DNA of 64,000 bases from Shinella sp. WSJ-2 (lineage in GTDB: Bacteria; Pseudomonadota; Alphaproteobacteria; Rhizobiales; Rhizobiaceae), in contig NZ_QWBU01000001.1 of the NCBI RefSeq assembly GCF_003432075.1, positions 795,259-859,258 on the forward strand, in the 5' to 3' direction. Below are positions 1 to 8,238 of the stretch, piece by piece; position 1 is the first letter of the stretch, and every line of letters begins with the position of its first letter. Below the pieces are notes generated by a model. The model did not search any database. It was not told the origin of the DNA and saw only the letters and a program-made list of their open reading frames with translations. The translations under genes were made by a program, and so were the position numbers.

Positions 1-539
1 TCGAGCACCGCATAGCCCGTCAGGATGGCCAGCACGAGGCCGACGAGCACGCCCGCCGAGGTCACGACGTCGGAGAGGATGTGCTGCCCGTCCGCTGATA
101 GCGCCGGTGAGCGATAGCGGCGACCGGCGCGGATCAGCACATAGGCCCAGAGCGCATTAATGGCGGCTGCCAGGAAGTTGATTGCAAGGCCTAGCACCGG
201 CGCTTCCATGGTCGTCGGCGCGAAGACGGCCGGCAGGGCCTCCTTCACGATGAGCAGCGCCGCCACGGCGATCAGCACGCCCTCCAAAACCGCCGAAAGA
301 TATTCCGCCTTGTGGTGGCCGAAGGGATGGGTCGTGTCGGCGGGCTTGGCCGCATAGCTGATCGCGGCGAAGGCGACGATGGCCGCGACTACATTGACGG
401 TCGATTCCAGGCCGTCCGACAGAAGCGCCACCGAGCCCGTCACCCACCAGGCGACGAGCTTCAGCCCCATCACGCCCAGGGACAGGGGAATGCCCCAAAG
501 CGCCAGCCGCTTGACCGTGCTGCTATCCGTCTTTTCCAT
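1..539 (-). CDS. Cation diffusion facilitator (CDF) family efflux protein, C-terminus cut off by window edge
   Basis: A minus-strand frame opens with ATG at 539 (MEKTDSSTVKRLALWG) and stays open to base 1, giving about 179 residues without a stop. It reads like the N-terminal membrane part of a CDF divalent-metal/proton antiporter: a first helix, then the SVALLSDGLEST segment resembling the conserved 'ALlaDa.hs..D' of TM2, a THPFGHHKAEYLSAVLEG segment typical of the TM2-TM3 loop, and a later HILSDVVTSAGVLVG segment matching the HxxxD metal site of TM5. The metal (Zn, Fe, Mn or Co) cannot be told from this part. It follows trpE(G) on the same strand but is separated from it by a strong hairpin terminator, so it is probably an independent unit. 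Confidence 0.85.
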   Translation of the reverse strand, partial: MEKTDSSTVKRLALWGIPLSLGVMGLKLVAWWVTGSVALLSDGLESTVNVVAAIVAFAAISYAAKPADTTHPFGHHKAEYLSAVLEGVLIAVAALLIVKEALPAVFAPTTMEAPVLGLAINFLAAAINALWAYVLIRAGRRYRSPALSADGQHILSDVVTSAGVLVGLVLAILTGYAVL

Positions 540-592
540 AAAGCTCTCCATGCGCATGCAAACGAGTTGCAAAAAGCCTGGCCCATCAACGC

Positions 593-626
593 AAAACCGC
601 GCGCACGGGGACGTGCACGCGGTTTT
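593..626 (-). terminator. Terminator hairpin after trpE(G)
   Basis: A nearly perfect inverted repeat: a 9-bp outer arm AAAACCGCG pairs with CGCGGTTTT, and an inner GCACG/CGTGC arm closes a 4-base loop. On the minus strand the stem ends in a short T run, and it lies 45 bases past the trpE(G) stop. The symmetrical A and T runs mean it could also work in the other direction, but no plus-strand gene ends here. Confidence 0.75.
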
Positions 627-670
627 CTCTTGAACTCCCTATCGGCCAGTTTGGCCGCTTTGTCAAAGCC

Positions 671-2860
671 TCAGGCGGCTTTTACCTTGGCTTTTTTGGA
701 GAGGTGCGCCACCACGTTCTCGATCATGCGCATGCCGGCATCCTGGCCGAGCGTCATGATGGATTCGGGATGGAACTGCACCGCGGCCACCGGCTCGCTG
801 GCATGTTCGATGCCCATGATCGTGCCGTCCTCGCTCTCCGCCGTGATGATGAAATCACGCGGCAGGGTCGAGGGATCGGCGAAAATCGAGTGGTAGCGGC
901 CGACCGTCACTTCCTTGCCGAGGCCGGAGAAGACGATGCCCGGCTCCAACACGCGGATGCGCGAAGGCTTGCCATGCATGGGGATTGCGAGCTGGCGCAG
1001 ATCGCCGCCATAGGCCTCCGCCAGCGCCTGCAGACCGAGGCAGACGCCGAAGATCGGCAGGCTGCGGGCGCGCGCCTTCTTGATCGTCGCCTTGCAGTCG
1101 AAATCCTTCGGGCTGCCGGGGCCGGGCGAGAGAACGACGAGGTCGGGCTTGATCCGGTCGAAGATTTCTTCCGGCACGGGCGTGCGCACCGTCGTCACGT
1201 CGGCACCGGTCTGGCGGAAGTAATTGGCGAGCGTGTGGACAAAACTGTCCTCGTGATCGACGAGCAGGATCTTGACGCCGGCGCCGACCGACGCGACGTC
1301 GCGCTGGCTCTTTGCGGAATTGCCTGACTTGGCGTCGCGGATGGCTGCGATCATGGCGGAGGCCTTCAGTTCGGTTTCGGCTTCTTCTTCGTCAGGATTG
1401 GAATCGTAAAGCAGGGTCGCGCCGGCGCGCACCTCGGCAATGCCGTCCTTGATGCGGATGGTGCGCAGCGTCAGGCCGGTGTTCATGTCGCCATTGAACC
1501 CGACCATGCCGATCGCACCACCATACCATGCGCGCGGGCTTTTCTCATGCGCCTCGATGAAGCGCATCGCCCAGAGCTTCGGCGCGCCGGTGACGGTGAC
1601 GGCCCAGGCATGCGACAGGAAGCCGTCGAAGGCATCCATATCGTCGCGAAGACGGCCTTCGATATGGTCGACCGTGTGGATGAGGCGCGAATACATCTCG
1701 ATCTGCCGACGACCGATAACCTTGACCGAACCGGGCTCGCAGACGCGGCTCTTGTCGTTGCGGTCGACGTCCGAGCACATGGTGAGCTCGGATTCGTCCT
1801 TCTTCGAATTCAGGAGCTTGAGGATCTGCTCCGAGTCGGCGATCGGGTCGTCGCCGCGCTTGATCGTGCCCGAGATCGGGCAGGTCTCGATGCGGCGGCC
1901 CGACACGCGCACGAACATTTCCGGCGAGGCGCCGACGAGATATTCCTGGTTGCCGAGATTGATGAAGAACGAATAGGGCGACGGGTTGATCGCCTTGAGG
2001 CGGCGCGAGATTTCCGACGGCTTGCTTTCGCAGCGCTCGAAGAACTTCTGACCCGGCACCACCTCGAAGAGATCGCCGCGCCGGAAACTTTCCTTCGCCT
2101 TGACGACCAACTCGGCATATTCGCCGGGACGATGATCGCCATGCGGCGGGATGACATCAACGGTCTTGAACGGCTCGGAGGCGATCGTTTCACCCCTGCC
2201 TTCGGTCGAAAGACCGTCCTTGGCGAAGTCGTAGCGGTCGATCCAGGCCTTTGCGGCATAGTGGTCGACGACGAGGATTTCATCCGGCAGGAAGAGCACC
2301 ATGTCGCGCTGGTCATCCGGCCGCTTCAGCTTCAGGTCGATGGCGTCGAACTGGAAGGCGAGGTCGTATCCGAAGGCGCCGTAGAGGCCGAGGCTGGCAT
2401 CCTGATCGGAATGAAAGAGATCCGTCACGGCGCGCAGCACAGTGAAGACGGTCGGCATCTTGGAGCGCTCTTCTTCGGTGAAGACCCGGTCGGGCAGCTT
2501 CACGTCGAGATCGAGGCGGGTGGAGGTGCGCGCGCCGAGCTTCAGCTCCGGCACATTGGCCAAGCGCTCGGCGATGAAGGCCAGCAGCACCTCGCCGCGA
2601 CCATTGTAGGCCTCGATCCAGACGGCGCGGCCGAAGGAGGAGATGGCGAGCGGCGGATCGACGACGGCGGTGTCCCAGCGCGTGTAGCGGCCTGGATATT
2701 CGTAGTTCGAGGAGAAGACGGCACCGCGCCGTTCGTCGAGCTTGTCGACATAGGTGGAGATTGCATTTGCGTAATCCGCCGCGCGACGGCGGCGGGTGAC
2801 GGTCACGCCGCCCTTGGTTTCATAGGCTTCGCCGCCGTCTTCCAGAATTCTCGTCGCCAT
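671..2860 (-). CDS. trpE(G): Anthranilate synthase, fused component I and II, TrpE(G)
   Basis: A 729-residue fusion of the aminase and glutamine amidotransferase parts of anthranilate synthase, which converts chorismate and glutamine to anthranilate in tryptophan synthesis. The first about 520 residues are a chorismate-binding domain with the [19 protein letters not shown] signature. The last about 190 are a class I amidotransferase with the nucleophile elbow [15 protein letters not shown] and the His-Glu pair in VQFHPESI. The fused form and its length match the trpE(G) known from Sinorhizobium and Agrobacterium. I place the start at 2860 ([18 protein letters not shown], preceded by GGAG). 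A longer frame from 2905 would begin inside the attenuator terminator. Expression is expected to follow tryptophan through the leader peptide just upstream. Confidence 0.97.
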   Translation of the reverse strand: MATRILEDGGEAYETKGGVTVTRRRRAADYANAISTYVDKLDERRGAVFSSNYEYPGRYTRWDTAVVDPPLAISSFGRAVWIEAYNGRGEVLLAFIAERLANVPELKLGARTSTRLDLDVKLPDRVFTEEERSKMPTVFTVLRAVTDLFHSDQDASLGLYGAFGYDLAFQFDAIDLKLKRPDDQRDMVLFLPDEILVVDHYAAKAWIDRYDFAKDGLSTEGRGETIASEPFKTVDVIPPHGDHRPGEYAELVVKAKESFRRGDLFEVVPGQKFFERCESKPSEISRRLKAINPSPYSFFINLGNQEYLVGASPEMFVRVSGRRIETCPISGTIKRGDDPIADSEQILKLLNSKKDESELTMCSDVDRNDKSRVCEPGSVKVIGRRQIEMYSRLIHTVDHIEGRLRDDMDAFDGFLSHAWAVTVTGAPKLWAMRFIEAHEKSPRAWYGGAIGMVGFNGDMNTGLTLRTIRIKDGIAEVRAGATLLYDSNPDEEEAETELKASAMIAAIRDAKSGNSAKSQRDVASVGAGVKILLVDHEDSFVHTLANYFRQTGADVTTVRTPVPEEIFDRIKPDLVVLSPGPGSPKDFDCKATIKKARARSLPIFGVCLGLQALAEAYGGDLRQLAIPMHGKPSRIRVLEPGIVFSGLGKEVTVGRYHSIFADPSTLPRDFIITAESEDGTIMGIEHASEPVAAVQFHPESIMTLGQDAGMRMIENVVAHLSKKAKVKAA

Positions 2861-2903
2861 TCCCCAACTCCGTTTCAGGCCCGGTTTCAAGGCGGCTGAA
2901 AAC

Positions 2904-2936
2904 AAAAAAGCCGCCTCGAAACTTCCGGGCGGCTTG
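2904..2936 (-). terminator. trp attenuator terminator
   Basis: On the minus strand AAGCCGCC (2928-2935) pairs with GGCGGCTT (2908-2915) and is followed by six T residues, a textbook intrinsic terminator 43 bases before the trpE(G) start. The competing antiterminator is also visible. The segment GGCGGCCTTG at 2961-2970, overlapping the end of the leader peptide, can pair with CAAGCCGCC at 2928-2936 and would destroy the terminator stem. This is the layout of ribosome-mediated attenuation. Confidence 0.9.
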
Positions 2937-2970
2937 TCGTCTCAATCACGCATGACTGGTCAAGGCCGCC

Positions 2971-3015
2971 TCAGCGAGCCCACCACCAACCAGCGATGTT
3001 GATCATCTTTTCCAT
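2971..3015 (-). CDS. trpL: trp leader peptide (14 residues, three consecutive Trp)
   Basis: A 14-codon reading frame, MEKMINIAGWWWAR, ends in TGA at 2971-2973. Its three adjacent tryptophan codons (2980-2988) are the tryptophan sensor: ribosome stalling there frees the antiterminator arm. The WWWAR ending and the length of 14 match the S. meliloti peTrpL leader peptide as I recall it (IWWWAR). The ATG lies almost at the predicted transcription start, so the mRNA would be nearly leaderless, which is also described for S. meliloti trpL. There is no clear Shine-Dalgarno sequence. Confidence 0.92.
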   Translation of the reverse strand: MEKMINIAGWWWAR

Positions 3016-3023
3016 GGGCCGAA

Positions 3024-3052
3024 GTGTTAGCGTGAAGTGCGACGCCGTGCAA
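3024..3052 (-). promoter_or_regulatory. Probable sigma-70 promoter of trpL-trpE(G)
   Basis: Read on the minus strand: -35 TTGCAC (3047-3052), a 17-base spacer, -10 TAACAC (3024-3029). The expected start of transcription is around 3015-3018, at or next to the trpL start codon at 3015. Confidence 0.6.
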
Positions 3053-3249
3053 GAGCCATTACAGGAATGGGCTGCCTTGCTGGAAATTGCGGCCAAAGCG
3101 CTTCCATCTTTATCAATCCTGCTCCCCGCGAGATCAACACGCAACAAATTGTCAAGCTCGCGAAATTCGCCATGTCAGGAGATTTGCTCATTGCGTGAGC
3201 ATGTGCTAATGCCCGCGGCCTGGAACATTAGAATCAAGGCAAATACCCT

Positions 3250-3558
3250 ATGGTCGATGTTATGGTCGAAGCGTTCCGCGAGATGCAGCGCCGGCTCGCG
3301 GGCACATTGGAAGACTACGAAACTCCCGAGTTCAAGGAGCTCGACGGTCAGATCGCGCATGTCTTCGACGCCATCTACCAGCACGAACCGCAAACCGTAG
3401 AGGAGGCGCGCACCATGGCTGGCTTCTTCCTCGATCTCATCGGCGACAACGATGCGGGGGACAATATCCACCTGATCGAGAAAGTTCGCACAATCGTCGA
3501 TGACTGTGCTTCGCGCTGCGATCTAGCGATGGAAATCGCGCACGGCGCCGGCATCTAG
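3250..3558 (+). CDS. Hypothetical protein, 102 residues
   Basis: A 102-residue acidic, alpha-helical protein (starts MVDVMVEAFREMQRRLAG) that I do not recognise. It has no signal peptide, membrane segment or cysteine motif. The ATG at 3250 has only a weak upstream AAGG about 10 bases away. A second ATG at 3262 is possible. The 200 bases before it are visibly poorer in GC than the neighbourhood. The frame keeps rhizobial codon use (third-position G/C), which supports a real gene. It stands alone between the trp leader, transcribed away from it, and the extensin-like gene. Confidence 0.55.
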   Translation: MVDVMVEAFREMQRRLAGTLEDYETPEFKELDGQIAHVFDAIYQHEPQTVEEARTMAGFFLDLIGDNDAGDNIHLIEKVRTIVDDCASRCDLAMEIAHGAGI

Positions 3559-3627
3559 CACGCCGGCGGCAACCAATTTCGTCGAACGGCGTTTCCCCGC
3601 TGACCTTGTCAGCCGGGAGATCGACCC

Positions 3628-4443
3628 ATCGCACATCGCCGCGCCCTCCTCCTCATCCTCGCCATTCCGCTTCTCGCCGGTGCCGCCAACCTGCCGAAGG
3701 ACGGTCCCCTGCCCGTATCAAGACCCGAGCAGAAAACCGAGGACAAGACCAGCAAGAAAGCCGAAACAGTGCCGGATACCTCGGTGAAAGGGGATGCTGA
3801 GCGCAAGGCAAAGGACGACGCCAAGGCGGAAACGGAAGAGAAGGCCAGTGCAGAGGCGGAGAAGGCAGCGCAGCGCCCGCATGAGGACGCGAAGGCGCAA
3901 GCGGCATGCAGGGCGGAACTCAAAGCCCTCGGCGTGACCTTCGAGGAGGCGCCGGCTGTCAACGATGGCGCGGCCTGCGGTATCGACAAACCGGTTCTGC
4001 TCAAGGGGCTTCCGGGCGACGTGAAGGTCGTACCGGAGGCGACGGTGCGCTGCGAGACAGCGTTGCAGGTCGCCCGCTGGCTGGATGGATCGGTCAAGCC
4101 CTCGCTGGAAGCGGCCATGCCCGGCGAAACGATCACGGTGCTTTCGCAGGCCTCCGCCTATGTCTGTAAGAACCGCAACGGCGCCGAGGAGGGCAAGATT
4201 TCCGAACACGCCTTCGGCAATGCACTCGATATTGCCGGCTTTACCCTGAAAAGCGGCAAGACGATCACCATCCGCCCGGCCGACAAAGAGCCGACGCTGG
4301 AGGGCGCCTTTCAGCGCGCCATCACGGAGGCCGCCTGCCTTTACTTCACGACGGTGCTCGATCCCGGCAGCGACGCCGCCCATCAGAACCATTTGCATCT
4401 CGACGTGAAGGAACGGCGCGGCGGCTATCGCTACTGCTGGTAA
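3628..4443 (+). CDS. Secreted extensin-like C-terminal domain protein (probable non-standard start)
   Basis: The C-terminal half matches the extensin-like C-terminal family found in rhizobial exported proteins: a cysteine-containing domain with EHAFGNALDIAGF and a final HQNHLHLDVKERRGGYRYCW, typical metal/ligand-like His-Asp positions. Between them and the N-terminus lies a Lys/Glu/Ala-rich linker. A clear signal peptide (HRRALLLILAIPLLAGA) lies upstream of the first ordinary start codon, GTG 3769. No ATG, GTG or TTG opens that frame after the stop at 3601-3603. The codon in the right place, 8 bases after GGGAGA (3613-3618), is ATC at 3628. I use it as start (271 residues) and flag a possible sequence error. 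The GTG start would give 224 residues and lose export. Confidence 0.75.
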   Translation: MAHRRALLLILAIPLLAGAANLPKDGPLPVSRPEQKTEDKTSKKAETVPDTSVKGDAERKAKDDAKAETEEKASAEAEKAAQRPHEDAKAQAACRAELKALGVTFEEAPAVNDGAACGIDKPVLLKGLPGDVKVVPEATVRCETALQVARWLDGSVKPSLEAAMPGETITVLSQASAYVCKNRNGAEEGKISEHAFGNALDIAGFTLKSGKTITIRPADKEPTLEGAFQRAITEAACLYFTTVLDPGSDAAHQNHLHLDVKERRGGYRYCW

Positions 4444-4507
4444 GCCGGCACACCGCTTCCTATCTGTAGCGCGGCATCCGCCGCGTCATCCTCTAAGGGA
4501 CCCCTTC

Positions 4508-5014
4508 ATGTCGATTTCCGCCTATGAACTCACCATTCCCGCCCTGCAGCGCGGTTTTGCCGTGCTCACCAAACTGCTCGACAAGGCCGAGGCCTTTGCC
4601 GAGGAAAAGAAAATCAAGCCGGAAATCCTCGTCAATGCGCGTCTTGCGCCAGACATGCTCTCGCTTGCCGGTCAAATCCAGCGCCTCAGCGATACCGCAA
4701 AGGCCGCCGCAGGCCGCCTCACCGGCACGGACGCGCCAAGCTTTTCTGACGACGAGGTGACGCTGGCCGACCTGCGCGCCCGCCTCCAGAAAACGACGGA
4801 CTATCTCGCCACCGTGCAGGAATCCGCCTTCGAGGGCGCGGCCGAACGCATCGTGACGGTCAAGACGCGCGGCGGCGAGCTCAGCTCCTCCGGAAAGGAG
4901 TACATCTTCACCTTCGTCCTGCCGAATTTCTATTTCCACCTGAGCATGGCCTACGCCATCCTGCGCCACAACGGCGTCGCTGTCGGCAAGCTGGACTTCT
5001 TGGGACGCGCGTAA
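4508..5014 (+). CDS. DUF1993 family protein
   Basis: A 168-residue cytosolic helical protein starting MSISAYELTIPALQRGF. The whole length fits the DUF1993 family, distantly related to DinB-like four-helix proteins: an LxxxLxKAEAFAEEKKI first helix pair, LAPDMLSLAGQIQ, and a C-terminal LPNFYFHLSMAYAILRHNGV segment with the conserved HLSMAYAILRHNG. Function is unknown in the family. The ATG has AAGGGA nine bases upstream. It follows the extensin-like gene by 64 bases and may be cotranscribed with it. Confidence 0.85.
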   Translation: MSISAYELTIPALQRGFAVLTKLLDKAEAFAEEKKIKPEILVNARLAPDMLSLAGQIQRLSDTAKAAAGRLTGTDAPSFSDDEVTLADLRARLQKTTDYLATVQESAFEGAAERIVTVKTRGGELSSSGKEYIFTFVLPNFYFHLSMAYAILRHNGVAVGKLDFLGRA

Positions 5015-5026
5015 GCACGGCTGGTG

Positions 5027-5135
5027 GCCAACCTTTTAGGTTGGCTAAGAGCCCTCCTCCCCACCGACATCATCCTCGGGCTTGACCCGAGGATCCAACG
5101 CCGCACCCAGAGCGTGGGTGAGCGGGTCAAGCCCG
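5027..5135. repeat. Palindromic intergenic element (REP-like) with hairpins
   Basis: Between two converging genes lie nested inverted repeats. ATCCTCGGG (5072-5080) pairs with CCCGAGGAT (5086-5094). GGCTTGACCCG (5079-5089) is the inverse of CGGGTCAAGCC (5123-5133). A separate small hairpin GCCAACC/GGTTGGC lies at 5027-5045. The CTCGGGCTTGACCCGAGGAT type of palindrome is common between genes in alphaproteobacterial genomes and may end transcription from both sides. Confidence 0.6.
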
Positions 5136-5184
5136 ACCATGGCGGTCGACAGGACATAGCCTAGGGCAGCAACCTTCGAGCAGC

Positions 5185-6864
5185 TCAAAACAGCCCCTCG
5201 ATATAGCCCTGCTCGTTTAGAAAAATCTTCTCCGACGACGGCACCTTAGGCAGGCCGGGCATGGTCATGATTTCCCCGGTGATGACGACGACGAAGCCGG
5301 CGCCAGCCGATAGCCGAACTTCGCGCACCGGCACCGTATGGCCCGACGGCGCGCCGCGCAGGTTCGGGTCGGTCGAGAAGGAATATTGCGTCTTGGCCAT
5401 GCAGACCGGCAGGTTGCCGTAACCCTGCTCCTCCCAGACGCGCAGCTGGTCGCGCACCGCCTTGTCGGCGATGACCTCGCCGGCATGGTAGATGTCCTTG
5501 GCGATCGTCTCGATCTTCTGGAACAGCGGCATGGCATCCGGATAGAGCGGCGAGAACTGCGACAGGCCGGATTCGGCAAGCTCGACGATCTTGCGGGCCA
5601 ACGGTTCGATACCGGCGGAGCCCTCGGCCCAGTGCTTGCACAGGATCGCCTCGGCGCCGAGAGTCGCGACGAAATCCTTCACCGCCTGTATTTCAAGCTC
5701 CGTGTCGGACGTGAAATGGTTGATGGCGACAACGACGGGCACGCCGAACTTTTTGACGTTCTGCACATGGCGGCCGAGATTGGCGCAGCCCTTCTTCACG
5801 GCCTCGACATTCTCCTTGCCGAGGTCGTCCTTCTTGACGCCGCCGTTCATCTTCATGGCGCGCACCGTGGCGACGATAACGGCCGCATCCGGCTTCAGCC
5901 CGGCCTTGCGGCACTTGATGTCGAAGAACTTTTCCGCGCCGAGATCGGCACCAAAGCCGGCCTCCGTCACCACGTAATCGGCAAGCTTGAGCGCCGTCGT
6001 GGTGGCGATGACGGAGTTGCAGCCATGGGCGATATTGGCGAAAGGGCCACCGTGCACGAAAGCAGGATTGTTTTCCAGCGTCTGCACGAGGTTCGGCTGC
6101 ATGGCGTCCTTCAGCAGAACCGTCATCGCGCCATCCGCCTTGATATCGCGGGCAAAGACCGGCGACTTGTCGCGGCGATAGCCGATGATGATGTTGCCGA
6201 GGCGCTTTTCGAGATCCTTGAGGTCGGTCGACAGACACAGGATCGCCATCACCTCCGACGCGACCGTGATATCGAAACCCGTCTCGCGCGGATAGCCGTT
6301 GGCGACGCCCCCCAGCGAGGCGACGATGTGACGAAGCGCCCGGTCGTTCATGTCCATGACGCGCCGCCAAGCAATGCGCCTGATGTCGATATTCTGTTCG
6401 TTGCCCCAATAGATATGATTGTCTATCAGCGCCGACAGAAGATTGTGCGCCGAGGTGATGGCGTGGAAATCGCCGGTGAAATGAAGGTTCATGTCCTCCA
6501 TCGGCACGACCTGCGCATAGCCGCCACCAGCCGCTCCCCCCTTCACGCCGAAGCAGGGACCAAGCGACGCCTCGCGAATGCAGGTGATCGCCTTCTTGCC
6601 GATGCGGTTGAGGCCGTCGCCGAGACCGACCGTCGTGGTCGTCTTGCCCTCGCCGGCCGGCGTCGGGTTGATCGCGGTGACGAGGATCAGCTTGCCGTTC
6701 TTCTTGCCCTTCTGTTCGGCGATGAATTCAGCGCTGATCTTCGCCTTGTCATGGCCGTAGGGCAGCAGGTGTTCGGCGGGAATGCCAAGTTTGGCGCCGA
6801 TCTCCAGGATCGGTTTCTTCGTGGCGGCGCGGGCGATTTCGATATCGGACTTCACATCGGCCAT
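5185..6864 (-). CDS. fhs: Formate--tetrahydrofolate ligase
   Basis: A 559-residue protein, the usual length, that makes 10-formyl-THF from formate, THF and ATP in one-carbon metabolism. It has the ATP site [11 protein letters not shown] (about residues 67-77), [20 protein letters not shown] and the downstream [15 protein letters not shown] region typical of the family. I start it at [13 protein letters not shown] (6864), preceded by GGGAG. The longer frame from 6948 adds 28 residues without family similarity. It is transcribed alone. The gap to the next upstream gene is over 200 bases. FolD or purU partners are not nearby. Confidence 0.97.
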   Translation of the reverse strand: MADVKSDIEIARAATKKPILEIGAKLGIPAEHLLPYGHDKAKISAEFIAEQKGKKNGKLILVTAINPTPAGEGKTTTTVGLGDGLNRIGKKAITCIREASLGPCFGVKGGAAGGGYAQVVPMEDMNLHFTGDFHAITSAHNLLSALIDNHIYWGNEQNIDIRRIAWRRVMDMNDRALRHIVASLGGVANGYPRETGFDITVASEVMAILCLSTDLKDLEKRLGNIIIGYRRDKSPVFARDIKADGAMTVLLKDAMQPNLVQTLENNPAFVHGGPFANIAHGCNSVIATTTALKLADYVVTEAGFGADLGAEKFFDIKCRKAGLKPDAAVIVATVRAMKMNGGVKKDDLGKENVEAVKKGCANLGRHVQNVKKFGVPVVVAINHFTSDTELEIQAVKDFVATLGAEAILCKHWAEGSAGIEPLARKIVELAESGLSQFSPLYPDAMPLFQKIETIAKDIYHAGEVIADKAVRDQLRVWEEQGYGNLPVCMAKTQYSFSTDPNLRGAPSGHTVPVREVRLSAGAGFVVVITGEIMTMPGLPKVPSSEKIFLNEQGYIEGLF

Positions 6865-7086
6865 ACGGTGTCGCTCCCTCTTCAGCGCTTTGCTACCGCA
6901 GTCGGGCTCCTCTCCCGAAGGCGGCGCTTTCTTGTCTTGCAACGCCATTTCAGCGTGAAGCGGTCCGCAACGCCACGTCGTAATTTGCCGCCCGATACGC
7001 CAGACGCGACATTTGCCGATTAATTTGCGCCCGAAACAAAACGGCGCGCAACCGAAGACACACGCCGCCTTGAAAGTGCCGTGGGG

Positions 7087-8238
7087 TCAGCGTGCCAGCA
7101 CGTCGCGCATTTCCACAAGGTTGGAGCGCACACGCAGGATATAGAAGCCCATCGTGGCGAGATGCGTCGGCATGATCCAGCCGTCCTCGCGACCATTCGA
7201 GATGATCGCCGGCTGGATTTTCAGCGCAGAGCGCAGCTGCTTGATGCTTTCCGTCCAGAGCGGTTCGATGCCCCGCGCCTTGATGACGGCGTCGAAATCG
7301 GCGCCGGCAGCAGACAGGATGCCGTAATAGCCGTAGAGCTGGCCATAGGCGAACCAGAAGCGATCATCTGCCCTCGTATCGAACCAGCCGCCATTGTGGA
7401 ATTCCGAGCGCTCGCGGATGATGGCGGAGGTGGAGCCGATATCGTTGGAGATACGGTCGAGGAATTCGATCAGGTTGTCCGAGCGGCCGTCGAAGATCGC
7501 CTCGCAGGATTCGAGCGCCGTATTGAACTTGCGCAGGTCCGCCATCGCGGTGCGATAGTAGTTCGGCGTCGGCGTCTTCGGCAGCAGCGAATCCGAGCCG
7601 AAATACCAAGTTTCCTCATCGAACTGCATGTTGCCGCGGGCGCGCTGCAGGTCCGAATTGATGCCGGACGTGCCGCGCACGCGGCCGAGTGCATCGACGA
7701 GTTCTACGGCTGTACGGCGGATCGTCTGGTTCACACCGCGCTGGAAGGCGGCCTTGTTGTCCATCCAGGGCGTGTCTTCCCAGTCCAGCCCGAAGAGACC
7801 GAGCTTGTAGAGCAGCATGGACGAGATCCACGCGTTCTGGTTCACGTTGAAGTCGATCAGATCGGCCGTCACATCGACGATCGCCGAACGCACGCAGGTC
7901 TTGGGTTCGGGCTCGGCCACTTCACCCGTTGCAGGCGTGGTTGCGGCGGTACCGGATGCGGTAACGCCCGCATCCTGCTTGCGCTGGGCAAGATTGTAGC
8001 TGTTGATGTAATCGGGGTTGAAACCGCTCCAGACCTGCGTCTGCCAGATAAAATAGGCATAGAAGCCGAAGAGCAGGACAAGGCCGATGCCGATCGGCCC
8101 CTTGATGATCCAGCTGCGCGCCTTGTACCAGTTCGTCGCCGTGATGAACGGCCAGAGAATCCAGGCGATCACGAGGCCGATGCCCCGGCCGATGGCCGCG
8201 AAGATGCGTTGGAAAAACGCGACGATCGGGTCAAGCAT
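7087..8238 (-). CDS. DUF2333 family membrane protein (last gene of AAA+ operon)
   Basis: A 383-residue protein with two hydrophobic segments near the N-terminus (about residues 14-34, GRGIGLVIAWILWPFI, and 47-65, GPIGIGLVLLFGFYAYFIW), so it is anchored in the inner membrane. The remaining 300 residues probably face the periplasm and carry a conserved WSGFNPDYINSYNLAQRK segment right after the second helix. It fits the DUF2333 family, whose function is unknown. Its start overlaps the end of the upstream 433-residue gene by 8 bases, so the two are translationally coupled. It is the only clear membrane component in the operon and may tether the ATPase complex. Confidence 0.8.
   Translation of the reverse strand: MLDPIVAFFQRIFAAIGRGIGLVIAWILWPFITATNWYKARSWIIKGPIGIGLVLLFGFYAYFIWQTQVWSGFNPDYINSYNLAQRKQDAGVTASGTAATTPATGEVAEPEPKTCVRSAIVDVTADLIDFNVNQNAWISSMLLYKLGLFGLDWEDTPWMDNKAAFQRGVNQTIRRTAVELVDALGRVRGTSGINSDLQRARGNMQFDEETWYFGSDSLLPKTPTPNYYRTAMADLRKFNTALESCEAIFDGRSDNLIEFLDRISNDIGSTSAIIRERSEFHNGGWFDTRADDRFWFAYGQLYGYYGILSAAGADFDAVIKARGIEPLWTESIKQLRSALKIQPAIISNGREDGWIMPTHLATMGFYILRVRSNLVEMRDVLAR

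Larger units (their letters stand above)
2904..3015 (-). ncRNA. rnTrpL: trp leader / attenuator RNA, rnTrpL-like
   Basis: The stretch from the leader start codon to the terminator T run is about 112 bases. That is close to the length I recall for the S. meliloti attenuator RNA rnTrpL, which is released when transcription stops at the attenuator and is reported to act in trans on other mRNAs. Its elements are the leader ORF, an antiterminator arm and the terminator. A trans role here is inferred from family knowledge. The cis attenuator is seen directly. Confidence 0.75.

Noticed and set aside
2861..2905. Longer trpE(G) N-terminus starting at 2905
   Set aside because: It would begin within the attenuator terminator and adds residues not present in related fusions.
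5338..7023. Plus-strand open frame of 561 codons opposite fhs
   Set aside because: Antisense shadow of a highly conserved enzyme; no signature or ribosome site.
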